Part shown: positions 52,760-60,931 of the stretch, one piece after another
Layout: each line of letters opens with the position of its first letter
Position numbering within the stretch: the stretch's first letter is position 1
Assembly (NCBI RefSeq): GCF_026241515.1
Contig: NZ_JAPHPW010000017.1
Span: forward strand, 1-64,000
Reading direction: 5' to 3'
Length of the DNA: 64,000 nucleotides
Source of the DNA: Vibrio sp. 14G-20
Lineage (GTDB): Bacteria > Pseudomonadota > Gammaproteobacteria > Enterobacterales > Vibrionaceae
Translations under genes and position numbers: made by a program
Notes under the pieces: generated by a model
The model's database searches: none
The model's input: the letters and a program-made list of their open reading frames with translations, nothing else
What the model was told of the DNA's origin: nothing

Positions 52760-53191
52760 TTAGAACAGAGTTTGCTGTCTCTTCTCAGGCACTGGTTGCA
52801 CTTCACCGTAATCACGTAACTTATCCATCTTACGAATATCGAGCTGAAGCTCTGTTACATAGCTATCACCCACAGGGTAACTGCGCACCACTTCTGCACC
52901 GCGGATTACACCATCAACCGCACCAGAAGTACGTTCAGTACCAAGGCGTTGATCTTCAAGCTCTGCTCGACCACTCACACGCATACCATAGACTTGCTCT
53001 GCAAGTTCACGATAAGCATCAATCTTAGAGGCTCTCATCGCACGGATACGTCTTTCTTCGTCGTTACGACCTTTCTGCTCACTGATACTCGCGTAACCAA
53101 CGGCAACCAAGAAGTCGTCTGCCCTCATATTTTGCAATGGCTGGCACCCAACAAGCAACAAAGCGGCGACAACAAATATTAACTTCTTCAT
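52760..53191 (-). CDS. flgP: FlgP, flagellar outer membrane lipoprotein
   Basis: FlgP is a lipoprotein of the Vibrio outer basal-body disk needed for motility. The signal MKKLIFVVAALLLVGC gives the acylated cysteine at 16. The body of the protein (RAMRASKIDAYRELAEQVYGMRVSG, VIRGAEVVRSYPVGDSYVTEL) resembles the LPP20 fold. The 143-residue length is normal. It is 9 bases after flgO. Confidence 0.94.
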   Translation of the reverse strand: MKKLIFVVAALLLVGCQPLQNMRADDFLVAVGYASISEQKGRNDEERRIRAMRASKIDAYRELAEQVYGMRVSGRAELEDQRLGTERTSGAVDGVIRGAEVVRSYPVGDSYVTELQLDIRKMDKLRDYGEVQPVPEKRQQTLF

Positions 53192-53200
53192 CTCGAACTC

Positions 53201-53836
53201 CTAAGGGCGAAGAATAACGGTATAAGGCTGGGTCATCGTTGGGTCAGAACGAATGATAACGCCATCTTGAGTTCGAATACTGTTTAGAGTATCTAGGTCA
53301 CGACCAATACGGTCTGCAGGCAAGAAGCCTTGTGCAGAAGCCACCACTATACGTGTTTGCATTCCAACCACACGAGCATTCACTAGAACACCACCTTCTT
53401 GACGGAGCATAGTGCCTGTCAGTACGTACTGTACGTCTTGCTCTTGAGCTAAGTCTTTCCAATCGCGGCTTAACGCGAAGTCACCTTGGTGAGTCACTTG
53501 GATAGAACCTGTCGTTTTAAAATCAACAACCTTGAAGCCACGACGTTGAAACTGATGAATGAAACCTTCTGATACCGAGTTTCCTAGCCAGTTAGTTGTG
53601 TCCATATGTTGCAAATCAACAAACGAAGTGATCGCTATCGGAGTTCTTGCTGAGATACTCGTATTCGAAATGATCAGATCTTCGGTCATACTTTCCACGA
53701 AAAAATCCATGGTATGACGAGGGCTATCCATCAACATAAACTGACTGCCTGAATATTCAGACTTACCGTTATAGATTGGCGAATAAGCGCATGAGGTCAA
53801 TAACATGACACTCACTACTACGAGCCACTTTTTCAT
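53201..53836 (-). CDS. flgO: FlgO, flagellar outer membrane lipoprotein
   Basis: FlgO, co-transcribed with flgP, is required for normal motility in Vibrio. The ATG at 53836 has GGAG 8 bases upstream and opens a lipoprotein signal MKKWLVVVSVMLLTSC. The FlgO domain (TPIAITSFVDLQHMDTTNWLG, LAQEQDVQYVLTGTMLRQEGGVLVNARVV) makes up the rest of the 211 residues. An in-frame start 13 codons upstream is less likely because it would bury the signal peptide. Confidence 0.94.
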   Translation of the reverse strand: MKKWLVVVSVMLLTSCAYSPIYNGKSEYSGSQFMLMDSPRHTMDFFVESMTEDLIISNTSISARTPIAITSFVDLQHMDTTNWLGNSVSEGFIHQFQRRGFKVVDFKTTGSIQVTHQGDFALSRDWKDLAQEQDVQYVLTGTMLRQEGGVLVNARVVGMQTRIVVASAQGFLPADRIGRDLDTLNSIRTQDGVIIRSDPTMTQPYTVILRP

Positions 53837-53914
53837 TCTCTTATCTCCAGATAGTTTTAGTGCCACCTGTTCCAATATGTTCTCACCATTATTCTTTTCA
53901 ATGGATTACAATGT

Positions 53915-53930
53915 TGGAACAGTCTTTGCT
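53915..53930 (+). promoter_or_regulatory. Sigma-54 promoter for flgT
   Basis: The plus strand reads TGGAACAGTCTTTGCT with GG-N10-GC spacing and TTGCT intact. The start would be near 53941, 88 bases before flgT. It faces the flgO element. Confidence 0.75.
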
Positions 53931-53996
53931 TTTCATTAATGGTACAGATTAAGAAAAACGCACTTAAGTCAGCTTCAAGCTTATAGTTATTTGTTA

Positions 53997-54012
53997 AGCA
54001 ATATTTATACCC
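53997..54012 (-). promoter_or_regulatory. Sigma-54 promoter for flgOP
   Basis: The minus strand reads GGGTATAAATATTGCT. The GG and GC doublets are 10 bases apart and TTGCT is intact; the first base departs from TGG. The start would be near 53986, 150 bases before flgO. Confidence 0.6.
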
Positions 54013-54028
54013 AACTGGTAACGAATAG

Positions 54029-55162
54029 ATGAAAAAAATAATTTCTTACTTATTTTCAATAAGTTCACTGATAACCATAAGCTTCAGTGCTCATGCCTCT
54101 TGGTATGAAGTTACCGGTACCGCAGCCATCGTATCGACAGAAGAAAACGCAAGGATCCACGCCCTGGAAGACGCGGTTTACAAAGCTGTTCAGTTTTCAG
54201 GCGCTGATATAGGTAGTATATCCAACCTCACGCCCTATCTGGATGCGAGCAAGAAAGAGTTCCAGTTTACCAACCACGAAGTTCGCTACATCTTGGTTGA
54301 TAAAGAGAGAATACGCGGTGGCAATTTAATGATCACCGCAAGGATAGACATCTACCCTTCGGCAAATGCTTGCCATGAGAGCCAATACAAAAAGACATTT
54401 TTGGTCGGCAATATTGATGTGACCTCGCCTCAACAAGCCGTGATGGGAAGAATCTATAACATCGGCGATGATTTCAGCCACGTGGTTGACAGGCAACTTG
54501 CGCAAGAATCTCGCAGCTTTGTGTCTGTCGGCACAACCAACTACGACATCGACAAGCGTCGACCTGAAGTGATCAAGATGATCGCTCAAGACACAGGCGC
54601 GCAGTACATCATCGGCGGCGACATTACCGATTTAACCGCGACCATCGAATCTAAACTTTTGAAAGACGACGTTATCAACCGTCAGTTTGCACTAGAGATG
54701 CAAGTGTTTGACGGTAAAACAGGTCACCAAGTTTACAATCGTAGCTACCGTGAAGTAGCAAAATGGCCATTTGCCAAGACCAGTGAAGTCGATACACGCA
54801 GCGCGCGCTTCTGGGCATCCACTTACGGCAGCATGATGCTTCGCGTCAGCCGTAATATCATGTTGGACTTGGAATCAGAAGTATCATGTAAGATCACCCT
54901 TCCAGAGGTTGCTGCGGTCTACGGCAATACTGTGACCATTGATTTGGGCCGAATGCATGGTGTTCAACATGGTGACAAGCTGCAGCTGTGGCACACAGGT
55001 TCGTTTATCGACCAACGCGGCTTGCCACGAAATAAGGTTTCTCAAAGCGACATTACCCTAACGGTTTCTCGCGTTTATGAAAACGAAGCGGAACTGACGA
55101 TTGATCAACCAAGCCTTGCAGGAAGCATTCAAATTGGTGATGTGATGCAGAAAATCATGTAG
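54029..55162 (+). CDS. flgT: FlgT, H-ring protein
   Basis: FlgT forms the H ring around the LP ring in Vibrio polar flagella, helps place the stator-linked T ring and is needed for torque. A signal peptide (MKKIISYLFSISSLITISFSAHA) precedes the mature protein starting SWYEVTGTAAIVSTEENAR. The three-domain layout of the family is consistent with the 377-residue length. It is a single-gene unit with its own promoter and terminator. Confidence 0.95.
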   Translation: MKKIISYLFSISSLITISFSAHASWYEVTGTAAIVSTEENARIHALEDAVYKAVQFSGADIGSISNLTPYLDASKKEFQFTNHEVRYILVDKERIRGGNLMITARIDIYPSANACHESQYKKTFLVGNIDVTSPQQAVMGRIYNIGDDFSHVVDRQLAQESRSFVSVGTTNYDIDKRRPEVIKMIAQDTGAQYIIGGDITDLTATIESKLLKDDVINRQFALEMQVFDGKTGHQVYNRSYREVAKWPFAKTSEVDTRSARFWASTYGSMMLRVSRNIMLDLESEVSCKITLPEVAAVYGNTVTIDLGRMHGVQHGDKLQLWHTGSFIDQRGLPRNKVSQSDITLTVSRVYENEAELTIDQPSLAGSIQIGDVMQKIM

Positions 55163-55190
55163 TTACCGACACTCTCGTCTCAGAGTTTCT

Positions 55191-55230
55191 AATAAAGCCT
55201 TAGCACTTTTGTTAAGGCTTTATTTTTTTC
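55191..55230 (+). terminator. Terminator after flgT
   Basis: The 12-bp stem AATAAAGCCTTA/TAAGGCTTTATT with a ten-base loop is followed by a run of T. It lies 28 bases after the flgT stop. Confidence 0.93.
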
Positions 55231-55301
55231 ATGATGATTAGTTTCGGTTTTAACGTATTTGTCGTAACCTTATTAATAACATAATCATCATTTAGCAAAC
55301 T

Positions 55302-55808
55302 ATGAGCCAGAATAATCTAATTGGTGCTACCGGTTACCGCTTTATCTCGAAAGGTAAAACCGCTTTTAAGATCCACATTCATACACCCGAAGACACAGTA
55401 CTACATAGGTCTGTCGGCTTTGTTCGTATGGGTGAAGATAAAGCACTGAAGAAAACCATTAAGTTAAGAGATGAGCTAGGCAGACAGCTTTGGGGTAAGT
55501 TCTGGCCCAAAGTCCTCAAAGAGCCCTATCTGATGACGCGCCTGCCTCATAGTCTAGAACCTAAAATTGTATTCAAGCCAAATCCAACTCAGAGTGATCC
55601 TGAACACCGCGACGAATGCTACATCGCTAAGTGGCGTGTATTCTCAGAAAACGGCGACTACAAATACAAAACTAAGGTGTGCTCCATCAGAAAGCACGGC
55701 CGACTTGCCGCTTATAGCCAAACCAAACGAGCACTGCTTGAAGCTCACAAAGATGTGATTGAGCTGCTTATCTTTATGGGGCGACTGAATAGCATCGACC
55801 TGAAATAG
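55302..55808 (+). CDS. Unassigned small basic protein, possibly AP2-domain-like
   Basis: The protein has 168 residues, is basic and has no signal peptide or membrane segment. It starts MSQNNLIGATGYRFISKGKTAFKIHIHTP. The GYRFI..K..F.V.I-like opening and later YIAKWRVFSENGDYKYKTKVCS recall the beta-sheet of AP2/ERF-type DNA-binding domains. I recall related Vibrio proteins being annotated as AP2-domain proteins, but I cannot confirm this from the sequence alone. It has its own terminator and no operon partner, between the flagellar and pigment loci. No ribosome binding site stands out before the ATG. Confidence 0.7.
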   Translation: MSQNNLIGATGYRFISKGKTAFKIHIHTPEDTVLHRSVGFVRMGEDKALKKTIKLRDELGRQLWGKFWPKVLKEPYLMTRLPHSLEPKIVFKPNPTQSDPEHRDECYIAKWRVFSENGDYKYKTKVCSIRKHGRLAAYSQTKRALLEAHKDVIELLIFMGRLNSIDLK

Positions 55809-55864
55809 TATCAACCTCAGTAGAGCGAGTTAGCTGAGAATCAGCTTCCCATATTTACCAGATA

Positions 55865-55893
55865 CAAAAACAGCCGCATTGCGGCTGTTTTGA
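55865..55893. terminator. Bidirectional terminator between the small gene and the flavoenzyme gene
   Basis: AAAACAGCCGC/GCGGCTGTTTT is an 11-bp stem with a three-base loop, with A and T ends suited to both directions. It separates the converging small gene and flavoenzyme gene. Confidence 0.92.
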
Positions 55894-55950
55894 TTTATAG
55901 GCTATGTCATTACGGTGCTTTAGTGTGTTGCTACACCCTAAATCGACCAC

Positions 55951-57192
55951 CTAGCTTCGGCATATCTCTGCCAGTGTCGTCAATCGACGCTTTGACTCTT
56001 TCACATAAGGATTGGTTTGATCCCATGCGTAGCCAGCCAAAATTGAGCACACCATCTGCTTAATCTTCGGATTAGGATCTTGATAAACAATCACATCCTG
56101 CAAAGTACCTGAGTACCACCCTTCGACATACGTTCTAAAGGTGTTTACGCCAACCATCAATGGATCGGCATAATCACGAACCCAATCAACCGTCTCACCA
56201 TTGAGCTGTTTTTCCACGCACTCAACCGCAAACTGAGCTGACTTCATCGCAATTGTCACACCTGATGAAAACACAGGATCAAGGAACTCACCGGCATTGC
56301 CCAATAGTGCATACTTGTCTGTTGCAAGGTGTTTTACGTTGGCAGAATAGCCACCGATTTCACCCGCAGGGTTTGGATACTCTGCATTCGCTAATATTTC
56401 AGCCAAACCCGGCTCTTCCGTTGCCAGTTGCTTAATCGCGGCAATCTTATCCTCTGGGTATGATTCAAAGAACTTAGGCTCCCCGACTACACCAAACGAA
56501 GACACTCCGTTACTAAACGGGATCAACCAATACCAAACGTCAGGATTGGTCGGGTGCACCGAGATCAGAATTTTGTTTCGATCATATTCAAGGTCGGTAT
56601 CCACCTCGGTAATATGATCGTTGATGTGCGTGAAAATGGCTTTACGAGGTGGAAGGGATGACGGCTCTTCCAAATCAAGCATTTTCGGTAACACTCGACC
56701 AAAACCACTGCCATCCAGCACATATTGAGCTTCTAGCTGATAGCGTTCTCCATCAACTACTTGAACCTCTAAAATGGTGCTGTCTTCAGTGAAGTTAATG
56801 CCCATCAACTCATGTTGGTAATCAATAGCGACACCTTGCGCCTCGGCAGTGTCTGCTAACACCTTATCAAAGGCGCCTCGTTGAACTTGAAACGTGGTTC
56901 CCGGCCCAGCAGAGAACTTATCTTCAAAATTAAACGCGGTGTACACACCATTTTTACGAAAGGCTGCACCATCTTTAAATTGGAAGTTAGCGTCAGCCAC
57001 CGCTTCGCTCATCCCAGCTTGTTCAATCACTTCCATGCAAGCAGGCAGTAGGCTTTCACCAATAGAAAAGCGCGGGAAAAGGCTCTTTTCAATCACTCGA
57101 ACATCGATGCCTTTTTTATGAAGCAAAGACGCGGCAATAGACCCTGATGGCCCAGCTCCGATGATCACTACTTGAGTTGACAGTTTTTTCAT
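55951..57192 (-). CDS. FAD-dependent halogenase-like oxidoreductase
   Basis: The 413-residue flavoprotein has an N-terminal dinucleotide fold (VVIIGAGPSGSIAASLL, GxGxxG at 12-17) and FPRFSIGESLLP at 39-50. A second FAD motif is LLGNAGEFLDPVFSSG. It also has WYWLIP at 220-225, which fits the W-x-W-x-I-P signature of flavin-dependent halogenases, and a lysine in FKDGAAF (Lys73) at about the place of a family-conserved lysine. Related enzymes occur in aryl-polyene and xanthomonadin-type clusters, where halogenation or hydroxylation of the aryl head is possible. A reductase or hydroxylase role cannot be ruled out. It is last in a minus-strand trio, 24 bases after the methyltransferase gene. Confidence 0.85.
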   Translation of the reverse strand: MKKLSTQVVIIGAGPSGSIAASLLHKKGIDVRVIEKSLFPRFSIGESLLPACMEVIEQAGMSEAVADANFQFKDGAAFRKNGVYTAFNFEDKFSAGPGTTFQVQRGAFDKVLADTAEAQGVAIDYQHELMGINFTEDSTILEVQVVDGERYQLEAQYVLDGSGFGRVLPKMLDLEEPSSLPPRKAIFTHINDHITEVDTDLEYDRNKILISVHPTNPDVWYWLIPFSNGVSSFGVVGEPKFFESYPEDKIAAIKQLATEEPGLAEILANAEYPNPAGEIGGYSANVKHLATDKYALLGNAGEFLDPVFSSGVTIAMKSAQFAVECVEKQLNGETVDWVRDYADPLMVGVNTFRTYVEGWYSGTLQDVIVYQDPNPKIKQMVCSILAGYAWDQTNPYVKESKRRLTTLAEICRS

Positions 57193-57216
57193 TAATTTAA
57201 GCCATGTTTGTTATTT

Positions 57217-58290
57217 TTATTGCGCGCCAGCTTTCAGTTCAAGAAGCGTATGACCAAGACCGATATCGTCGGTACGGGTCACCACTTCAAAGCCTGCTTC
57301 TTCAACGATCTCTAAGAAATCTTCACTGCGATAAAAACGGCTGTTGCCGTTGGCCAAGCAAGTAAAGTAAAGAGAAGTCGCGTTTAAGCTATAAGAAGCC
57401 GCATCGTATTTCTGTGCATCCCAAAACAGTTCAAGGATATAGACCGTCGCCTCTTCTGACATATGAGAGCGAACACGCTTTAATATGCTCAGAATCTCCA
57501 TTGGCGAGAAGCAATCAAGGAACTGGCTCATCCACCACACATCTGCACCCGTCGGCAAAGCTTGTTGTTTGTCGAGCATGTTGGCTGGGAATGGCGTCAC
57601 TCGGTCTTGATGACCATGTTGTGTCGCGTTTGCCATTGCCATTTCTAGTTGCTGTGGCAAGTCGACAATCGTTATCTCAACATCTGGGTCGTGGTTGCAG
57701 CACTGCATTGCCCACTTACCGGTGTTACCGCCAATATCCACCAGCGATTTAGGTTTCTTGCTGAAGACTTTCTCAAGCAAAACAGGGAACGAACGATCGG
57801 AATAGAAGTGATCAAACTTGAACCAGCTCTCTTTTGCTTTTTCTGGCAATTGAGACAAACCTTGGTAAATGGTTTCCCAGTCACCCAGCTCTTTCAAGCC
57901 CGCAGGTGTACCTTCTTCAATCGCTTCCGTTAAATGCATCATCGCGGCGTAGCAAACATCGGCTGTGAAATCCATGTTTGCGTTAGTCATACCATCGTGC
58001 AAAAGGTAGAAGCCAAGGTTAGCCATTTTATAGTTAGGTTTGTCCCAAGTAACAATATGAGCACTTAACGCCATATCGAGCAGAACTTTCACGCCGTACT
58101 CGGATACACCGGTTATTTCAGAGAGCGTATCTGCAGGTAAACCATCGTTACCCGCATCATCTAAGGCTTTTAAAATACCTAAATCACGAAGTGTACGAGC
58201 AGTATGAAAAACAATAGGAGCGAAAGACAACTTTTGCGCTTCTGTTTTTGCTTCTAATGCATTGAATGGATCTAATTTATATTCCGACAC
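57217..58290 (-). CDS. SAM-dependent O-methyltransferase
   Basis: This 357-residue protein has an N-terminal helical, winged-helix dimerisation region (about 1-95) and a C-terminal Rossmann methyltransferase domain. The SAM motif VDIGGNTG is at 184-191, and ITIVDLPQQLEMA and DVWWMSQFLDCFS follow. The layout is that of plant-type and polyketide O-methyltransferases (Methyltransf_2 family). In this setting it probably methylates the aryl head group of the polyene. It lies 29 bases after the lipoprotein gene. Confidence 0.88.
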   Translation of the reverse strand: MSEYKLDPFNALEAKTEAQKLSFAPIVFHTARTLRDLGILKALDDAGNDGLPADTLSEITGVSEYGVKVLLDMALSAHIVTWDKPNYKMANLGFYLLHDGMTNANMDFTADVCYAAMMHLTEAIEEGTPAGLKELGDWETIYQGLSQLPEKAKESWFKFDHFYSDRSFPVLLEKVFSKKPKSLVDIGGNTGKWAMQCCNHDPDVEITIVDLPQQLEMAMANATQHGHQDRVTPFPANMLDKQQALPTGADVWWMSQFLDCFSPMEILSILKRVRSHMSEEATVYILELFWDAQKYDAASYSLNATSLYFTCLANGNSRFYRSEDFLEIVEEAGFEVVTRTDDIGLGHTLLELKAGAQ

Positions 58291-58319
58291 GAAAAACCTA
58301 ACTTTAAAATAATAGAGGG

Positions 58320-58709
58320 TTACTCAGCAGCCATTTTTGCAAGCTTACGTTTAATATCAACGTTTAAGTTATTAACCCAACGATTGTAATTACGGTGTAT
58401 TTCACCATCGTCATACTTCAAATTCTCTGATTCAACGTAAAGAATAGAGTAAAACTTGTCACTATAAGGAATTTCAACCACGGCATGGTGTGAACGAACA
58501 TACAGCTCCGCACGGATCAAGCCAGGCTTTATTTCTGAAACCAACCAGCCTCGATTCTCAGCCGACTCATAAATAGCTGATTTCACCTGTTTGCTTTGAA
58601 GATTAAGTGCAACTGGAGTATCCTCAACATTCATTACAGGTTGGACACGTCCACACCCTGCAAGAACGAATATGAATAACATTGAAACGGCTATTTTTAG
58701 TAATTTCAT
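58320..58709 (-). CDS. Small lipoprotein of the aryl-polyene cluster
   Basis: This 129-residue protein has a lipoprotein signal (MKLLKIAVSMLFIFVLAGC, acylated Cys19) and a short soluble domain (SAIYESAENRGWLVSEIKPGLIRAEL, YSDKFYSILYVESENLKYD). I do not recognise a named family. Its place at the head of the minus-strand trio, 72 bases from the divergent synthase genes, suggests a role in envelope delivery of the product. No enzymatic motif is visible. Confidence 0.8.
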   Translation of the reverse strand: MKLLKIAVSMLFIFVLAGCGRVQPVMNVEDTPVALNLQSKQVKSAIYESAENRGWLVSEIKPGLIRAELYVRSHHAVVEIPYSDKFYSILYVESENLKYDDGEIHRNYNRWVNNLNVDIKRKLAKMAAE

Positions 58710-58781
58710 TTAAATTCCTTATCTGTGTTTATTTATAAGCACGCGTAGTATTTAGTTAGACCCAAAGCAAATCAATACTCT

Positions 58782-59531
58782 ATGTCAAATCAATCCCAAT
58801 TAATGTCGTTTAATATTGAGAAATGGTCTGCAAATTCTGCGGGGCTCAATTCTAATGCCGAATGGCAAACATGGAGCGCTAATTTAGCTTGGCCAGACAA
58901 TGGTACAGCTGAATTTAAAGCCATCCCGCCAATGATGCGCCGCCGAATGAGTGTACAAAGCAAGCTTGCCGTCCAAACCGCATTGGTTCTGTTAAAAGAC
59001 ACCTCGATTGATTACCTAGTGTTTGCCAGTCGGCATGGTGAACTGCACCGAACCGCCATCTTAATTCAATCTATATTAGAAGGTGATGACGCCTCGCCAA
59101 TGGCATTCTCGCAGTCAGTACACAACACGGCTGCTGGCCTCACAACGATTGCCGCGAAAGCACCAATTCCACTGACCTCAATAGCGGCCGGACAAGACAC
59201 CTTCCATAATGCATTGATTGAGGCGTACCTTTACCTCTACCAGCATCCATCGCACCGTGTTTTAGTCATTGATTTCGACCAACCTCTGCCAGAACTCTAC
59301 CAGGAATATGAGACACAAAACTACGCAGATTACGCGTTAGGCTTAATTCTCACTGCGGGCGATGACTACTCTATTTATAGAGCAGTAGAAACAAGTCAAT
59401 CAGTATCCGAGTTGCCACAAGGCCTTCAAACGCTACAACATATCCTTTTGGATACCCAACGTTGGACGATTGCAGGCAAGCACCAAGCTTGGTCGTGGGT
59501 CAACAACGTGAAAACTGGAACTCGAAAATGA
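58782..59531 (+). CDS. Beta-ketoacyl synthase-like chain-length factor
   Basis: This 249-residue protein is related to the N-terminal part of ketosynthases (KS-like family of aryl-polyene clusters). It has VFASRHGELHRTAILI, SPMAFSQSVHNTAAGLTTIAA and an IAAGQDTFHNALIEA segment in the region that normally holds the active-site cysteine. There is no cysteine in the entire protein and it is about 150 residues shorter than a full synthase, so it cannot condense by itself. A chain-length or partner role to a full synthase outside the window is likely. It opens the plus-strand unit. Confidence 0.85.
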   Translation: MSNQSQLMSFNIEKWSANSAGLNSNAEWQTWSANLAWPDNGTAEFKAIPPMMRRRMSVQSKLAVQTALVLLKDTSIDYLVFASRHGELHRTAILIQSILEGDDASPMAFSQSVHNTAAGLTTIAAKAPIPLTSIAAGQDTFHNALIEAYLYLYQHPSHRVLVIDFDQPLPELYQEYETQNYADYALGLILTAGDDYSIYRAVETSQSVSELPQGLQTLQHILLDTQRWTIAGKHQAWSWVNNVKTGTRK

Positions 59532-60298
59532 GTAAGGTCGATCAATATTGGCGAGTATTCGCGACAGGGCTTTGCTTCTCCATCTTTGGTCTAGGAGGCT
59601 TAGTATTAAGCTTCTTAATCTTACCGACTATTGCGCTAACTACTCCCAATACAATTAAAAGAGAGCTTAAAGCGCAGCGATTGATTCGTTTCTCATTCAA
59701 CGCCTTTTGCCAAATCATGAAGTTCACTGGCGCTATTGATTACAGAATTGATGGCGCGGATCTATTGCGTGAAGATCGTAACTGCATCATCGTCGCCAAT
59801 CATCCTAGCTTGATCGACTATGTGCTGATCGCTTCTCAACTTCCTCAATGTGATTGCCTCGTTAAGGCCGCTATTTGGGAAAACCCTTTTATGAAAAGGA
59901 TTGTCAAAGCGGCGGGTTATATACCGAATCAAGCCCCTGACGATCTTTTAGAGCGCTGCGAAGAACGTTTCTCACGTGGCAATGTGCTGCTGGTTTTTCC
60001 CGAAGGAACTCGCACAACGCCCGGAATTGAACCATCCTTACAACGTGGGGCGGCACAAATTGCCACTCGAACACAAACCGATTTACGCGTGATTCATATT
60101 ACGGTTTCTCCGACATTCTTAACCAAAGAAAAAAAATGGTATCAAGTTCCTGCTACGAAACCCTTTTTTCATATCGCGGTGAAAGGTAAAATAGAAGTCG
60201 CACCCTTTATTGAAAATTCGAATAACTTAACTTCGGCAGCAAGACGCCTTAATCATCATCTTGCACACACTATTTTCCCTTCCGAAGAAAGTATTTAG
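59528..60298 (+). CDS. Lysophospholipid acyltransferase-family protein
   Basis: The 256-residue membrane-associated acyltransferase has the catalytic NHPSLID motif at 91-97 (His92, Asp97) and FPEGTRT at 157-163, which is the PlsC pattern. An N-terminal hydrophobic segment (LGGLVLSFLILPTIAL) anchors it. The ATG overlaps the previous stop as ATGA. In aryl-polyene clusters such enzymes are thought to attach the chain to a lipid or sugar anchor. Confidence 0.9.
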   Translation: MSKVDQYWRVFATGLCFSIFGLGGLVLSFLILPTIALTTPNTIKRELKAQRLIRFSFNAFCQIMKFTGAIDYRIDGADLLREDRNCIIVANHPSLIDYVLIASQLPQCDCLVKAAIWENPFMKRIVKAAGYIPNQAPDDLLERCEERFSRGNVLLVFPEGTRTTPGIEPSLQRGAAQIATRTQTDLRVIHITVSPTFLTKEKKWYQVPATKPFFHIAVKGKIEVAPFIENSNNLTSAARRLNHHLAHTIFPSEESI

Positions 60299-60402
60299 CC
60301 AATCAATAAACAACAGGCGATATCAGCATTTCGAAAATACATCGCATAATGTAGAATCGCCCCCTTAAAGCAGCATTTAGATAAAGCATTAAGTAGGCCA
60401 AA

Positions 60403-60663
60403 GTGGAAACATTACACAACGAACTGAAACAACTGATCATCGACGCACTGAACCTTGAAGACATGAGCATTGATGAGATTGAAACAGAAGCTCCACTATT
60501 TGGTGATGGACTTGGATTAGATTCTATTGATGCGCTAGAGCTTGGCCTTGCTATCAAGAAAAAGTACAACATTGTTATCGATGCCGACGATTCAAACACT
60601 CGCCAGCATTTTGCATCGGTAGAAAATCTAGCGAACTACATCTCATCTCAAACGAACAACTAG
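60403..60663 (+). CDS. Acyl carrier protein (first)
   Basis: This 86-residue acidic carrier protein has the phosphopantetheine site GLGLDSIDALEL with Ser41. Translation starts at GTG with AGG 5 bases upstream. The family binds the growing chain as a thioester after modification by a phosphopantetheinyl transferase. It pairs with a second carrier protein 10 bases downstream, the usual arrangement in aryl-polyene clusters. Confidence 0.93.
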   Translation: METLHNELKQLIIDALNLEDMSIDEIETEAPLFGDGLGLDSIDALELGLAIKKKYNIVIDADDSNTRQHFASVENLANYISSQTNN

Positions 60664-60673
60664 ACAGATCTTT

Positions 60674-60931
60674 ATGACACAAGCTAACCACCAAGAAGTA
60701 TACAACCAGGTTAAAGATGCGCTTATTGAGCTGTTCGAGCTTGATGCTGAAGATATCACTCCTGAAGCTCACCTTTATCTTGATCTCGACCTAGACAGCA
60801 TTGATGCTGTTGATTTGGTCGTTCACCTACAGAACGTAACAGGTAAGAAGATCAAACCTGAAGAGTTCAAAGCAGTACGCACCGTTAAGGACGTTGTGGA
60901 GTCTGTGGCTGAACTATTGAAGGACGCATAA
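60674..60931 (+). CDS. Acyl carrier protein (second)
   Basis: This 85-residue carrier protein has DLDLDSIDAVDL with the modified Ser42. It differs from the first carrier in the helices around the site, which suggests that the two hold different intermediates, such as starter and extender units. Its stop shares a base with the next start (TAATG). Confidence 0.93.
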   Translation: MTQANHQEVYNQVKDALIELFELDAEDITPEAHLYLDLDLDSIDAVDLVVHLQNVTGKKIKPEEFKAVRTVKDVVESVAELLKDA

